Below are positions 26,820 through 36,345 of a stretch of 64,000 nucleotides of DNA, in pieces (position 1 is the first letter of the stretch; each line of letters begins with the position of its first letter). The notes beneath the pieces were generated by a model that worked only from the letters and a program-made list of their open reading frames with translations, had not been told where the DNA came from and did not search any database. Made by a program: the position numbers and the translations under genes. Source of the DNA: Gordonia sp. SL306 (GTDB lineage Bacteria; Actinomycetota; Actinomycetes; Mycobacteriales; Mycobacteriaceae). The stretch is from contig NZ_CP113063.1 of the NCBI RefSeq assembly GCF_026625785.1, positions 2,666,001 to 2,730,000 on the forward strand. The letters are read 5' to 3'.

Positions 26820-26863
26820 ACCTCCACAGCAAAATCTTTCACCACCTCACTCAGGAGTAGACG

Positions 26864-28036
26864 ATGTTCGAATATTTCACCGGCAAGAATTACGTATGGA
26901 ACTTCGCGGTGGTCGGCGCGCTCAACAGCGGCGGACGAATCGACGAGGTGGACCGGGCCTGCCGCCCGCTCCTCGACATCGCCAAGGGTAACGAGGACGT
27001 CGGCACCGTCGACTTCCTGAACTCGTGGACGGCGATGGTCGACCAGTTGGTGTCCGCCGCCGACGACGACGCGAAGAAAGGGCACGCGCGCACGGCCGGG
27101 CAGGCGTACGTGCGCGCCGCCAACTATCTGATCACTGCGGAACGTATGCAGCAGGCCGGAACCCCGGAACGGGAAGCAACCTATCAGCGGTGCCTGGACC
27201 TGATGGAACTGTCCTTCGAGCTGAACGACCCCCTGACACGTCGTGTGGCAATCCCATTCCGCGACACCACACTCCCGGCGTACTTCACCAAACCCGCGAC
27301 CACCGACGGCCGGCCGACCCCGGTCATGATCCAGTGGAACGGTCTGGACAGCACCAAGGAGCACATGTACGTCTCGGAGCACAATCAGGAGTTGGCCGCG
27401 CGCGGCATCGCGACCCTGATGGTCGACACCCCGGGATCGGGTGAGGCACTGCGCAAGCAGGGACTCACCTCTCAGGTGAACACCGAGGAATGGGCAGCGG
27501 CGTGCGTCGACTTCCTGGAGGAGGACCCCACCATCGACGCCTCGCGGATCGGTATCGTCGGCTGGTCGCTCGGTGGCTACTACGCGCCACGTGCCGCCGC
27601 ATTCGAGAAGCGGCTCGCGCTGTGTGTCGCCTGGGGTGCCAACCACAACTGGGGTCAGGTGCAACGCCGCCGTGTCGAGCGCGAGGGCGAGCGCCCGGTG
27701 CCGCACTACTGGGATCACGTCATGTGGGTCTGGGGCGAAACCGACCTCGATGCCTTCCTCGAGATGGCCGACGGCATCCACCTCGACGGTGTCGTCGAGA
27801 AGATCGACGTTCCCTTCCTGATCGCACACGGCGCCAACGATCGACAGATCCCAGTGGACTTGGCGCGACGCTCGTTCGATCAGGCGACCAACAGCCCCAA
27901 GCGCGAATTGCGCATCTTCACCGCGGACGAGGGCGGTGCCGAACACATCGGCCTCGATGATCTCGGTCATGTGAGTGACTTCGTCGCGAATTGGGTTGCG
28001 GACACGTTTGCCGAACTCGACGCTGCGGAGCGGTGA
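26864..28036 (+). CDS. Alpha/beta hydrolase with helical N-terminal domain (C-C bond hydrolase type)
   Basis: 390 aa; AGGAG 8 bp before ATG 26864. A helical domain of about 140 residues (FEYFTGKNYVWNFAVVGAL onward) precedes the hydrolase core: QWNGLDSTKEH near the oxyanion region, nucleophile elbow GWSLGGYY, Asp in HGANDRQIP and a late His in GGAEHIGLDDLGH. This architecture is that of 2,6-dihydroxypseudooxynicotine hydrolase and Ayg1-like polyketide chain-shortening enzymes, which cleave C-C bonds next to aromatic or diketone groups. A role in side-chain or ring-fission product cleavage is inferred. Confidence 0.85.
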   Translation: MFEYFTGKNYVWNFAVVGALNSGGRIDEVDRACRPLLDIAKGNEDVGTVDFLNSWTAMVDQLVSAADDDAKKGHARTAGQAYVRAANYLITAERMQQAGTPEREATYQRCLDLMELSFELNDPLTRRVAIPFRDTTLPAYFTKPATTDGRPTPVMIQWNGLDSTKEHMYVSEHNQELAARGIATLMVDTPGSGEALRKQGLTSQVNTEEWAAACVDFLEEDPTIDASRIGIVGWSLGGYYAPRAAAFEKRLALCVAWGANHNWGQVQRRRVEREGERPVPHYWDHVMWVWGETDLDAFLEMADGIHLDGVVEKIDVPFLIAHGANDRQIPVDLARRSFDQATNSPKRELRIFTADEGGAEHIGLDDLGHVSDFVANWVADTFAELDAAER

Positions 28037-28111
28037 CCGGGTGTGGGCATGCAGCGCGTGAACATTGACTGACTGAAGCTCTTGCGCGGGCGCCTCGGAT
28101 CCCGCTAGAGT

Positions 28112-28127
28112 TCGAACATGCGTTCGA
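28112..28127. promoter_or_regulatory. SOS (LexA) box, mycobacterial consensus
   Basis: TCGAAC-ATGC-GTTCGA is an exact match to the mycobacterial/actinobacterial LexA site TCGAAC(N4)GTTCGA. It adjoins a possible -10 (TAGAGT, 28106-28111) and lies 25 bp upstream of the 13E12 start. The geometry fits repression by LexA and induction on DNA damage. Confidence 0.88.
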
Positions 28128-28152
28128 ACGAACGGGATCGGGGGTCCGCCAC

Positions 28153-29895
28153 ATGAGCGAGTCCGACTCCGATCGTGCCCATGCGTCTGGTGGTGACGGT
28201 GGTGAGGTCGATGTGGCGGCGGTGGCCGGACAGTGGTTGCCGCGGGGCATGTTTCAGCAACATCATCCGCGCAGTCATGACGACCTGCTCGAGCGACAGG
28301 CCGAGTTGGCCACGGCCGCCGCGGCGTCGGTCGGTGATCTGCCCGCCGGTGAGAATGTGGTGGAGCTCTACCGCGAGTTCCATCACCTGCTCGACCGCAT
28401 CGCCGGCGTCGACACCACCAGCGCCTCGCCCGCCGATCTGGTGGCGGTGGCCGCCGAACACGAACGTGCCGCCCGGCGGATGAGTTCGATCGGACACCGC
28501 CGGGTCATGGACGTCTGCGACCGCGACGCCCACACCGCCGCCGGCTACCGCTCACTGCACAACTTCATGGCCGAACGGCTGCGCATCGGCGACCTACGCC
28601 ACCGCAAAGAACAAATGGCCGCGGTCTCGCAGATGTACAACCTGCAGGGCGAATTGCTCGCCCCGCGCTTCCCGCAGACGGCCGCCGCGCTGGCCGACGG
28701 CGCGATCGGACCCGACCACGTACACACCATCGTGAACGCCATGGCACGCATCCCGGCCGCGGTGGCACCCGGCCTGGTGGAGGCGGCCGAAGCCAGTCTG
28801 GCCTACTTCGCCCGCGACTTCTCCCCGAAAACACTCACCGACCTCGGCGCCCGCATCCTGGGCCACCTCGACCCCGACGGCACCGTGACCGACCAGCGTG
28901 ACCGCGCCCGCCAACGCCGCCTGCTGCTGAGCAAACAAGACGCCCAACAAATGAGCCGGCTGACCGCCACCCTGGACCCGACCACCCGCGCCATGTTCAA
29001 CGTCGTACTCGCCGCCTGGGCCGCACCCGGCATGAACAACCCCGACGACACGCAATCACCCACCGGACAACGCGAACACGCCGACCCCGACACCCTCGCC
29101 GAGGCCGCCGCCCGCGATGCCCGCACCCCCGAACAACGCAACCACGACGCGTTGCGCGCCCTGCTCGACTACATCCTGAAAAGCGGTGGACTCGGCGACA
29201 GTCACCGCGGACTGCCACCCCACCTGATCATCGCGATCACCGAACAGGAACTACGCGAACGGGCCGGCCTCGGCCACACCACCACCGGCGCCACCCTGCC
29301 CATCGCCGACATCGTCGAACTCGCCGCCCACGCCGACCTGCACCTGGCCGTATTCGCCGACCACACCCGCGAAGTCCTGCACCTGGGCACCGCGAAACGA
29401 TTCGCCAACCAAGCCCAACGCCTGGCACTCTTCGCCCGCGACGGCGCCCACTGCACCCACCCCGACTGCGACATGCCGTTCAGCCACACCGACATCCACC
29501 ACGCCGAACGCGACTGGGCCGACGGCGGCCGCACCGACATCGACGCCCTCGCCGCCGCGTGTCCCACCCACAACCGCATGGTCGGACCCAAACCCGGACA
29601 ATTCACCACCCACATCGTCGCCGACGGACCCGACGCCGGCCGCCCCGCCTGGACCCGCAACACCGACGGCACCGGACCACCCAACCCACCACGCATCAAC
29701 CGACGCAACCACATCGCCGACACCCTCCGACACCACCTCGACGACAGCGGACTCTCAGGTGACACCCCCGCACGCCCAAAAGAAGTGGCCCCACCCGACT
29801 ACCGATACGCCGGACCCATGCGCTTCACCCGACTCGTACACGACGGCATCACAGTCGAAATCCTCACACCAGACGACCTCGACCTGGCCCGGTAG
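28153..29895 (+). CDS. 13E12-repeat-family protein (DUF222 + HNH endonuclease domain)
   Basis: 580 aa. The long helical DUF222 region (about residues 70-400) ends in an HNH domain near residues 430-480: LFARDGAHCTHPDCD and the HNH core THNRMVGP, with DIHHAERDW supplying the central His pair. The two Cys pairs (CTHPDC and a later C) suggest a structural zinc. Family members occur in multiple copies in mycolic-acid actinomycetes; a nuclease role is inferred from the HNH fold and not demonstrated for most. The C-terminal half is extremely GC-rich at third positions, which creates long antisense shadow frames. A perfect SOS box precedes the gene. Confidence 0.9.
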   Translation: MSESDSDRAHASGGDGGEVDVAAVAGQWLPRGMFQQHHPRSHDDLLERQAELATAAAASVGDLPAGENVVELYREFHHLLDRIAGVDTTSASPADLVAVAAEHERAARRMSSIGHRRVMDVCDRDAHTAAGYRSLHNFMAERLRIGDLRHRKEQMAAVSQMYNLQGELLAPRFPQTAAALADGAIGPDHVHTIVNAMARIPAAVAPGLVEAAEASLAYFARDFSPKTLTDLGARILGHLDPDGTVTDQRDRARQRRLLLSKQDAQQMSRLTATLDPTTRAMFNVVLAAWAAPGMNNPDDTQSPTGQREHADPDTLAEAAARDARTPEQRNHDALRALLDYILKSGGLGDSHRGLPPHLIIAITEQELRERAGLGHTTTGATLPIADIVELAAHADLHLAVFADHTREVLHLGTAKRFANQAQRLALFARDGAHCTHPDCDMPFSHTDIHHAERDWADGGRTDIDALAAACPTHNRMVGPKPGQFTTHIVADGPDAGRPAWTRNTDGTGPPNPPRINRRNHIADTLRHHLDDSGLSGDTPARPKEVAPPDYRYAGPMRFTRLVHDGITVEILTPDDLDLAR

Positions 29896-29938
29896 CTGTC
29901 GACCTGGTTCACGTGGGCAGCGTCGCGCGTCCGATCAT

Positions 29939-32092
29939 TCATGACGTGCTGCGCAGGATCACCAACTCCTGCGTGGCCCGCGTCATCGCGACGTAGCGAT
30001 CGACTGCCCCTTCGATGCCGCTCCCGAATCTCTCCGGATCGACGATGACAACCAGGTCGAACTCGAGGCCCTTCGCATGTTCGGGTGTGAGTGAGCGTAC
30101 TCGTGGCCGCTCGGCGAACGTGGGATCGCCGATGACACAGACGGTTCCCTCGTCGTGTGCGGCCAGCCACCGCTCGAGAATCGCGTCGCGGTCGGCGGTG
30201 GGACCCTCGACGACGGGGATGCCGCTGCGACGGATGGACGTGGGGACATTCGCGTCGGGGAGCTCCGCGCGGATGGCCGGTTCGGCGACAGCCATGACCT
30301 CCTCCGGCGTTCGGTAGTTCACCGACAGGGACGCCATGGTGACCTCGCGGACCCCGATCCGTTCGAGCCGCTCCTGCCAGCTCTCGGTGAACCCGTGCCG
30401 CGCCTGGGCGCGGTCGCCGACCACGGTGAGACTTCGGGAAGGGCAGCGGGACAGCAGCATCTGCCATTCCGCGTCGGTCAGCTCCTGGGCTTCGTCGACG
30501 ATGATGTGCGCGAACGGCCCGGCGAGGTCATCCGCATCCATTGTCGGAGAGGCAGTCTCATCCACCAGGCTGTTGCGCATATCCGCGCCGCGCAGCATCG
30601 GCATCACCCCCTCGCCGTCGTCGTGGGCATGGGCGTCGAGAAGATCGGTCACCACCTGATCCATTCGCTCCCGCTCGGCGGCCAGCACCGACTCACGCCG
30701 CCGTCGACGGACCGAGGCCGTCGCATCGCCGAGACGCAGGCGCGCCGCGTCCAGGAGAGGTAGATCCGACACCGTCCACGCGTTCGGAATCCGGCGCTGC
30801 AGTTTCCGGACCTCGCCGGGGGACAGGTGGGGAGCGCACATGCGCAGATAGGCGGGAACCGACCACAGGTCCCCGACGAGATCGGCCGCTTCGAGCATCG
30901 GCCAGGATCGGTTGAAGGTCGTGACGAGTTCATCGTTCTGCGACAACGACTTACGCAGTCGCGCCTTGGGCACGTCGCCGCCGCTGTGCTTGTCGAGGAT
31001 GATCGAGACCAGCGACTCCCACACCTCGTCGCGTCCCTCGTTGTGCGGAGTGCCCGGCTCGGGGGCCCCGAATGCCTCCGCCCAGTCGGCAGTGGTGACC
31101 CAGACCTCGGACCACGGTGTCTCGACCAGAAGGGGATCGGTGGGCGGCTCCTCGTAGAACCGGACAGCGGGTTCGATTGCCGCGACCATGTCCGCCGACG
31201 CCTTGAGACGGGCGACCTCGCGGTCCGTCTCATCCGACGCCGACCTGCCTTCGGGCAACAGATCACGCAGCGTGCAGGTCTGCACACTCTCCTCGCCCAG
31301 GGCGGGGAGCACATCCGCGACATAGGCGAGGTAGGGCTCGTGGGGTCCGACGACGAGCACACCTCCCCGGTTGCCGGCGAAACGCGGATCCGCGTACAGG
31401 AGGTAGGCCGCCCGGTGCAGCGCGACGACGGTCTTTCCGGTTCCCGGGCCGCCGTCGACGACGAGCGCACCACGCGAACTCGCGCGGATGATGGAGTCCT
31501 GGTCTGCGGCGATCGTGCCGAGTACGTCACGCATCCGTGGCGACCGACTGGCGCCGAGGCCTGCGATGAATGCCGAGTCGTCATCGAGGACGACGTGACC
31601 GTCGAGACCTTCGGCGGAGAACACCTCGTCCCAGTAATCGCAGATCCGGCCGCGGGCCCACCGGTACCGTCGGCGGCTCACCACACCCATCGGGTCGGCG
31701 TGGGTCGCGGCGAAGAACGGTGCCGCGGCGGGCGTGCGCCAGTCGATGAGCAGTTGACGGCCCGTCGCGTCGGTCAGACCGATCCGGCCGATGTACTGGG
31801 GCTCGTCACCACCGACGATCACCCGGCCGAGGCAGAGGTCCAGGCTGTAACGGCGCAGTGTCCGCAACCGTTTGCCGAGTTCGTGCACCTCGAGGTCGCG
31901 GTCCAACGCCTGGCGGCCGTGACCTCCAGGTGCCTGACGCAGGACGTCGAGGCGTGCGGACAGGTCGGTTATCGATTGCTCCAGGCTGCGTGACATCGCG
32001 GCGAAGTGCCGCTCGTCGTCGGCGATGAGCGTGGGGTCGTCTTTGGCAGGATGACGGGTCAGGTCGAACGCACTGGTGGTGCTGGGCGGCAT
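29939..32092 (-). CDS. helD: HelD/HelR-type UvrD-like ATPase (RNA polymerase recycling factor)
   Basis: 717 aa from ATG 32092 (GGAG about 8 bp upstream); a longer frame adds an Arg/Pro-rich tail with no support. An N-terminal coiled-coil arm (residues 25-80), an interrupted SF1 motor with Walker A GGPGTGKT at 214-221, Walker B IIVDEAQELTD, and motifs GDRAQARHGF, SLSVNYRTPEEV and VAMTRATQELVIL. This is the HelD layout: it pulls stalled RNA polymerase off DNA, and the HelR branch confers rifampicin tolerance. Helicase IV function is less likely. Convergent with the 13E12 gene at 43 bp. Confidence 0.88.
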   Translation of the reverse strand: MPPSTTSAFDLTRHPAKDDPTLIADDERHFAAMSRSLEQSITDLSARLDVLRQAPGGHGRQALDRDLEVHELGKRLRTLRRYSLDLCLGRVIVGGDEPQYIGRIGLTDATGRQLLIDWRTPAAAPFFAATHADPMGVVSRRRYRWARGRICDYWDEVFSAEGLDGHVVLDDDSAFIAGLGASRSPRMRDVLGTIAADQDSIIRASSRGALVVDGGPGTGKTVVALHRAAYLLYADPRFAGNRGGVLVVGPHEPYLAYVADVLPALGEESVQTCTLRDLLPEGRSASDETDREVARLKASADMVAAIEPAVRFYEEPPTDPLLVETPWSEVWVTTADWAEAFGAPEPGTPHNEGRDEVWESLVSIILDKHSGGDVPKARLRKSLSQNDELVTTFNRSWPMLEAADLVGDLWSVPAYLRMCAPHLSPGEVRKLQRRIPNAWTVSDLPLLDAARLRLGDATASVRRRRRESVLAAERERMDQVVTDLLDAHAHDDGEGVMPMLRGADMRNSLVDETASPTMDADDLAGPFAHIIVDEAQELTDAEWQMLLSRCPSRSLTVVGDRAQARHGFTESWQERLERIGVREVTMASLSVNYRTPEEVMAVAEPAIRAELPDANVPTSIRRSGIPVVEGPTADRDAILERWLAAHDEGTVCVIGDPTFAERPRVRSLTPEHAKGLEFDLVVIVDPERFGSGIEGAVDRYVAMTRATQELVILRSTS

Positions 32093-32295
32093 GTGTGGCG
32101 GCTCCGGAGGTCGGTGAGGCCGCCGGTGGGGAGCGTCGGATGGCGATTGCCTGTGTGCGTGCGCATCTCGACACCGTCGACGATGACGGCTTCTCCCGCT
32201 ACGGCGGATTCCTTCTCCCCGGCAGGTGGGGAGGCAACCATTGTGCCCGCCACCCCGGCCCTTGCGGCAAGCCCGGGGCCACGCTATAAGTTGAA
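32093..32295. other. Gap between helD and the cholesterol oxidase end
   Basis: Contains the helD ribosome binding site and presumably its promoter. GTGCCCGCCACCCC and CCCGGGGCCACGC near 32240-32285 are GC-rich and may form stems. No gene seen. Confidence 0.4.
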
Positions 32296-32322
32296 AAGGG
32301 CGGAGGTGTGATTCCCGCCCTT
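32296..32322 (-). terminator. Intrinsic terminator of the cholesterol oxidase gene
   Basis: Read on the minus strand, AAGGGCGG (32322-32315) pairs with CCGCCCTT (32303-32296) across an 11-nt loop, and the second arm runs on into TTTT then CAAC. It lies 23 bp after the oxidase stop. Confidence 0.75.
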
Positions 32323-32345
32323 CTCCGTTCGCCCGATCCCCCCGA

Positions 32346-33929
32346 TCAGATCGTCGTCCCGACGTCCTTTGCGACGATGTTGTCGAGCGCACGCTCGGCG
32401 AGCGCCGCGATGGTCATCGACGGATTGCACGCGGCTGCGGTACCGGGAAGCAGCGCGCCGTCGATCACGTAGAGGCCACGCTGGCCGTGCACCCGGCCGT
32501 CGAGATCGCAGACCGATCCCATGCACGCACCACCCAGGCTGTGCCACGTGCTGTTGACCACGGCGTTGGTGTCGATGAGTCGCCCGGTCGACCCGGCGAT
32601 GCGTTTGGCGGTGGGTTCGATGCTATTGAGGTGGATTTTGGAATCACCGTTTTTCGGCCACTTCAGGAAGGCATCGCCGCGTCCCGTGTCGAACGCGAAA
32701 TGCCCGCGGTCCCGGCTGACTCCGTAGCCGACCATCATGGTGCTGTGTGCGTCGACGGGCATCGGCGGGATGGATGCCTGGATGACGGTGTGGGCTGTGC
32801 TCGCGTTCTTCCAGTTCAGCGAGCCGTAAACCACCGGCCCGCCCTGCTCGGTACCGAAGGCGTCAGTAGGGCTGTTCCACACGTAGATCCGGTCCGCGTT
32901 CGTGCCCCAGCCGCGTCCGACGGCGTCGGGCAGATCGGGGATACCGCCGTTCGCGGCGGCTCGCACGAGCAGGCGGGTGGTGTGCACGCTGCCGGCGGCC
33001 ATGACCAGGGTCGGGGTGGTGAGGATCTTCCGTTCGAGGACCTTGCCGGTGAGATCCGTGCGGTCGACGTGCACCTGCCAGTGGCCGTTCGCCGCACGAG
33101 CCACGTCGGTGACCTCATGCATCGTCGCGATCGTCAGCAACCCGGTGGCCTCCGCCGCCTTGATGTAGGTGACATCCACGCTGTGCTTGCCGCCGTTGTT
33201 CACACCCATGGCGCCGGCGCCGTTGGTGTAGGACGGCTTCATCTTCCCGTGGAGTTCCGCGAGTGCGTAGTCCCAGTCGATCGGCATCGGGATCTTGGAA
33301 ACGGGAAGTCCCGCGCGGCGGGCGTTCCGGGCGAACACACGTGCGGCGAGATAGTTCTTGCTACGGATCAGGGCATCGGGCGCGGTCTCGATCTGCAGCA
33401 TCCGGGCCACCCGTGGGTAATACACCCGGTTCAAGGTCTGCCAGTCGAGTTGTTCGGGCAGGTGCTCGTTGAACACGTGCTCGGCGGGTTGCAGGGTCAT
33501 CCCCTGGTAGACCAGCGATCCGCCGCCGAGACCTGCGGGGGCCAGGGCCGTCATGTTGTCTCCGACGACCGCATCGACGAGACCCAGATAGGGTTCGAAT
33601 TCGAACTTCGTGCCGAGGATCTGGCCGGTCGACTTGTGCCACAGGAAACGCTTGTCCGGCGCAGTCGCCAGCGGAAAAGTGTTCGAGTTGGGGCCTGTTG
33701 GCCATCGCTTTCCGCGTTCGAGCATCAGGACCGGAACACCCGCCGCGGTGAGTCGCAGGGCGGTGACCCCGCCACCGAAACCGGACCCCACCACGATCGC
33801 GCGATGATTCTCCCGGGTCAGCCGAACACCTCGGCCGGCTCCTGGCGCAGCTGTGGCCGTGGCGGGGAGAAGGCTCGCGGCTCCGGCCACGGCTGCTCCG
33901 GTGAGAAACGAACGTCGGGTCACAGTCAT
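32346..33929 (-). CDS. choD: Secreted cholesterol oxidase, GMC (class I) type
   Basis: 527 aa. It oxidizes the 3-beta-hydroxyl of sterols and isomerizes the double bond with non-covalent FAD. A Tat signal (TRRSFLTGAA, then hydrophobic, cleavage near ATATAAPG) exports the folded flavoprotein. FAD motif VVGSGFGGGVTALRL; GMC motif GLGGGSLVYQGM; the catalytic His463 (WHSLGGACMG) and Asn502 (CNPSMTIAALAE) are both present. The ATG at 33929 has AAGGAG at 8 bp; the longer upstream frame was rejected. A TetR gene lies upstream on the same strand, with a double palindrome in between. Confidence 0.92.
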   Translation of the reverse strand: MTVTRRSFLTGAAVAGAASLLPATATAAPGAGRGVRLTRENHRAIVVGSGFGGGVTALRLTAAGVPVLMLERGKRWPTGPNSNTFPLATAPDKRFLWHKSTGQILGTKFEFEPYLGLVDAVVGDNMTALAPAGLGGGSLVYQGMTLQPAEHVFNEHLPEQLDWQTLNRVYYPRVARMLQIETAPDALIRSKNYLAARVFARNARRAGLPVSKIPMPIDWDYALAELHGKMKPSYTNGAGAMGVNNGGKHSVDVTYIKAAEATGLLTIATMHEVTDVARAANGHWQVHVDRTDLTGKVLERKILTTPTLVMAAGSVHTTRLLVRAAANGGIPDLPDAVGRGWGTNADRIYVWNSPTDAFGTEQGGPVVYGSLNWKNASTAHTVIQASIPPMPVDAHSTMMVGYGVSRDRGHFAFDTGRGDAFLKWPKNGDSKIHLNSIEPTAKRIAGSTGRLIDTNAVVNSTWHSLGGACMGSVCDLDGRVHGQRGLYVIDGALLPGTAAACNPSMTIAALAERALDNIVAKDVGTTI

Positions 33930-34210
33930 CGGTGAAACTCCTTGAATCGCGCCAGGGTGTGACGTCATGCGGGCAGAGTGAAGGGGCCGTTCCACCGAGG
34001 GATGGCGGCCTGCGGGTCTACGCCTGAGCTGTGCCAAGGACCGTTCGACGTTCCCCCGTGGCGATCCCGGCCATCCACGAACCGCGTTCGGCATCAGGAC
34101 CGCTTGTGCCCCCCCACGCGGATTCGTCTCGGCCGATCGTCTGTTGATCTCGCCCGGCGCGACGATGTCCTCCCCCTCCGCGACCGGCAATCTGCGACGA
34201 TCAACCTGAA
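33930..34210. other. Long 5' region of the cholesterol oxidase gene, no gene seen
   Basis: About 280 bp between the operator at 34211-34232 and the oxidase start. Frames here extend from the oxidase gene without family similarity. It ends in a perfect ribosome binding site (AAGGAG). A long untranslated leader is possible if transcription starts at the palindromic promoter. Confidence 0.4.
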
Positions 34211-34232
34211 ACATGATCAGTCATGTGACTGA
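34211..34232. promoter_or_regulatory. Overlapping palindromes, probable TetR operator for choD
   Basis: Two interlocked inverted repeats: ACATGA-TCAG-TCATGT (34211-34226) and TCAGTCA-TG-TGACTGA (34217-34232). They lie between the TetR gene (stop 34301) and choD. The second motif, T-N-AGTCA-NN-TGACT-N-A, recurs upstream of the ACP gene at 42408-42423. Confidence 0.6.
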
Positions 34233-34300
34233 GATAAAAAAGCCTTTGCGGCGATACTGTGACCCGGTTCACAACCCGAACGAGCCCGGCGAGTGAGTCG

Positions 34301-34957
34301 TCAGGGATTCTTCGTCGGAGCGAGCCAGAGGCCGACGGCGGCATCGATCAGGAGATCGCAGTGATCAGACCACCTGTCGGCGATCGTCGATGCTTCTGTC
34401 GGCGACTCCTCGATCGATCTCTCGATGTCGGCCAACGAATGGATGATCATGTTCTGGGACATGCTCACCCGTGCATCCATGACGCGTTTGGGAATCGTCG
34501 GAAGGACCCGATAGAACCCGGTCATCACCTCGGTGAGCGGGTGTGACACCGCGACGGACTCGTACAGCAGGTATCCGGTCTGCGGATCGGCCGCCATGTG
34601 CGCGCAGAACCGTGCGTAGTACGACGTGGCGCCCAGGCTGACCAGGTGTTCGATCTCGGGGCGGATCAGGCATTCGATCCAGTCGCGAACGTCGGTGGCC
34701 TCGGCGAGGTCGCCGAGACGCTCGCCCCGGATCACGTCGATCCGGGCGTTGTGCGTCTCGAGGATGGCTCGGATCAGGCCTGTCTTGTCACCGAAGTGAT
34801 GCCCGACCGCGTAGTTGTTGCCCTGCCCGGCGGCCTTGCTGATCTGTCGACTCGACACGGACGCGATCCCGTGCAGCGCGAACAACCGCTCGGCGGTCTC
34901 GAGTAACCGCTCCCGGGTCCGTGCCGTCTGGTCACTACGCGATGCCACCACGAACAT
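34301..34957 (-). CDS. TetR-family regulator next to cholesterol oxidase
   Basis: 218 aa. HTH: TRERLLETAERLFALHG and ISKAAGQGNNYAVGHHFGDK. The ligand domain (residues 80-218) is helical with many Met, His and Tyr residues and is of the size typical for regulators binding lipid-like ligands. It starts 10 bp after cinA and precedes choD on the same strand, so read-through from cinA is possible. Proposed regulator of choD through the palindromes at 34211-34232. Confidence 0.88.
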   Translation of the reverse strand: MFVVASRSDQTARTRERLLETAERLFALHGIASVSSRQISKAAGQGNNYAVGHHFGDKTGLIRAILETHNARIDVIRGERLGDLAEATDVRDWIECLIRPEIEHLVSLGATSYYARFCAHMAADPQTGYLLYESVAVSHPLTEVMTGFYRVLPTIPKRVMDARVSMSQNMIIHSLADIERSIEESPTEASTIADRWSDHCDLLIDAAVGLWLAPTKNP

Positions 34958-34966
34958 GATGATGCC

Positions 34967-36286
34967 TCATGTTCTGGGGGCGCTGTCGGCCGCGGGCCGT
35001 TCGCCAGCCGTGGTCCCGGCCACGCCGTCCGCGATCAGGTGCATCGCGGCGGTGGTGGCGAGTGCACGGACCGCCGCACGATCGCCCGGGAACCGTCTGG
35101 TGACGGTCACGGTGGGCCGTCCGGCGAACGCGACACCGAAACAGACCATGCCAACCGGCTTGAATTCGGTCCCGCCGCCCGGGCCGGCAACACCGGTCGT
35201 CGACACCGCCGTGTCGGCGTCGAGGCGACGCAGCGCACCCTCGGCCATCGCCGAGGCGACCTGTTCGCTCACGGCACCGTGCTCGGCGATCAGCGCGGCC
35301 GGGACGTCGAGGAGACCGGTCTTTGCCTCATTCGCGTACGACACGACGCCACCGACCACATACGCCGACGACCCGGACCGATCGGTCAGGCGTGCTGCGA
35401 CCATGCCCCCGGTGCAGGATTCCGCGGTCGCGATCCGGCGGCCGGCGAGTGCGGCCGCCACGTGGTCGTCGATCGTCGCGCCGTCGGTCGAGAAGATCTG
35501 TCGCGAGTGGCCGGCCATGATCAGCTCCGCGAGCTCCGCGTAGGCGGACGCGTGCTCGGCCGCGAACCGGGTGACCATCTCGAGCTCGCCGTGCCGGAGG
35601 CACGTGGTGATCTCGAGTCCGTCGAACCCGGAGATCTGATGGTTGGCGGTCCGCAGCGACTCGGCGAGCTCGGCTTCGGACAGTCCGTATGCGCGGATCG
35701 TCTCCTGTCGCATCTCGGTCCGTGCGGACAGCGCCGCGGTCACCGCCGCCGTCTGCAACGCATCGGGCCACATGGCCTGCAGCTCGCGCGGCGGACCCGG
35801 AAGGACCAGGATCGCCGGCCGCGCCGTACTTCCGGCGATCGCGACCCCGGGGGCGGTTCCGGTCGGCGGGATCGATTGTGCGCCTTCGGGTACCAGGGCC
35901 TGCTTGCGAATCCCGGCACGGGTCGGTCCGGACTCTGCCTCACCGGCGGGGCGACGCTGCCAGCGACGGATGATGTCGGCGATGTGGGCCTCGAGTTCGG
36001 TGTCGAGGGACAACTCGAGTCCGCAGAACCCGGCGACCGTCGCAACGGTGAGATCGTCGGCGGTCGGTCCGAGACCGCCGGTGGTGACGATGAGATCGAG
36101 ATGCTGATCCGCGAGGAAACGCAACTGCGCCACCAGGTCGTCGGGGCGATCACCGCAGACCGTGATGTGTGCGACGTCGACACCCAGCGCCAGCAACCGG
36201 GTCGACACCCACGGGCCGTTCAGATCTGTCACCCGGCCCGTCAGGACCTCGGTTCCCGTCACCAGTATTCCTGCGCGAACACTCAC
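34967..36286 (-). CDS. cinA: CinA-family protein (nicotinamide-nucleotide amidohydrolase)
   Basis: 439 aa, GTG start. An N-terminal MoCF-like domain ([33 protein letters not shown]) is joined to the C-terminal PncC amidase domain ([44 protein letters not shown]). The full-length form recycles NMN and can act on ADP-ribose. Housekeeping gene; no functional link to choD is evident. Confidence 0.93.
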   Translation of the reverse strand: MSVRAGILVTGTEVLTGRVTDLNGPWVSTRLLALGVDVAHITVCGDRPDDLVAQLRFLADQHLDLIVTTGGLGPTADDLTVATVAGFCGLELSLDTELEAHIADIIRRWQRRPAGEAESGPTRAGIRKQALVPEGAQSIPPTGTAPGVAIAGSTARPAILVLPGPPRELQAMWPDALQTAAVTAALSARTEMRQETIRAYGLSEAELAESLRTANHQISGFDGLEITTCLRHGELEMVTRFAAEHASAYAELAELIMAGHSRQIFSTDGATIDDHVAAALAGRRIATAESCTGGMVAARLTDRSGSSAYVVGGVVSYANEAKTGLLDVPAALIAEHGAVSEQVASAMAEGALRRLDADTAVSTTGVAGPGGGTEFKPVGMVCFGVAFAGRPTVTVTRRFPGDRAAVRALATTAAMHLIADGVAGTTAGERPAADSAPRT

Positions 36287-36345
36287 GTGACCGAGCCTAC
36301 TGTGACGATCGCCTGCGGGCGGTCACACCACCGCGGATCAGACGC

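Noticed and set aside
29251..29736. Long Gly/Val-rich minus-strand frames inside the 13E12 gene
   Set aside because: They mirror the extreme codon bias of the HNH-encoding half; no family motifs.
32093..32392. 100-residue N-terminal extension of HelD
   Set aside because: Arg/Pro/His-rich with no similarity; ATG 32092 has a ribosome binding site and the HelD arm begins soon after.
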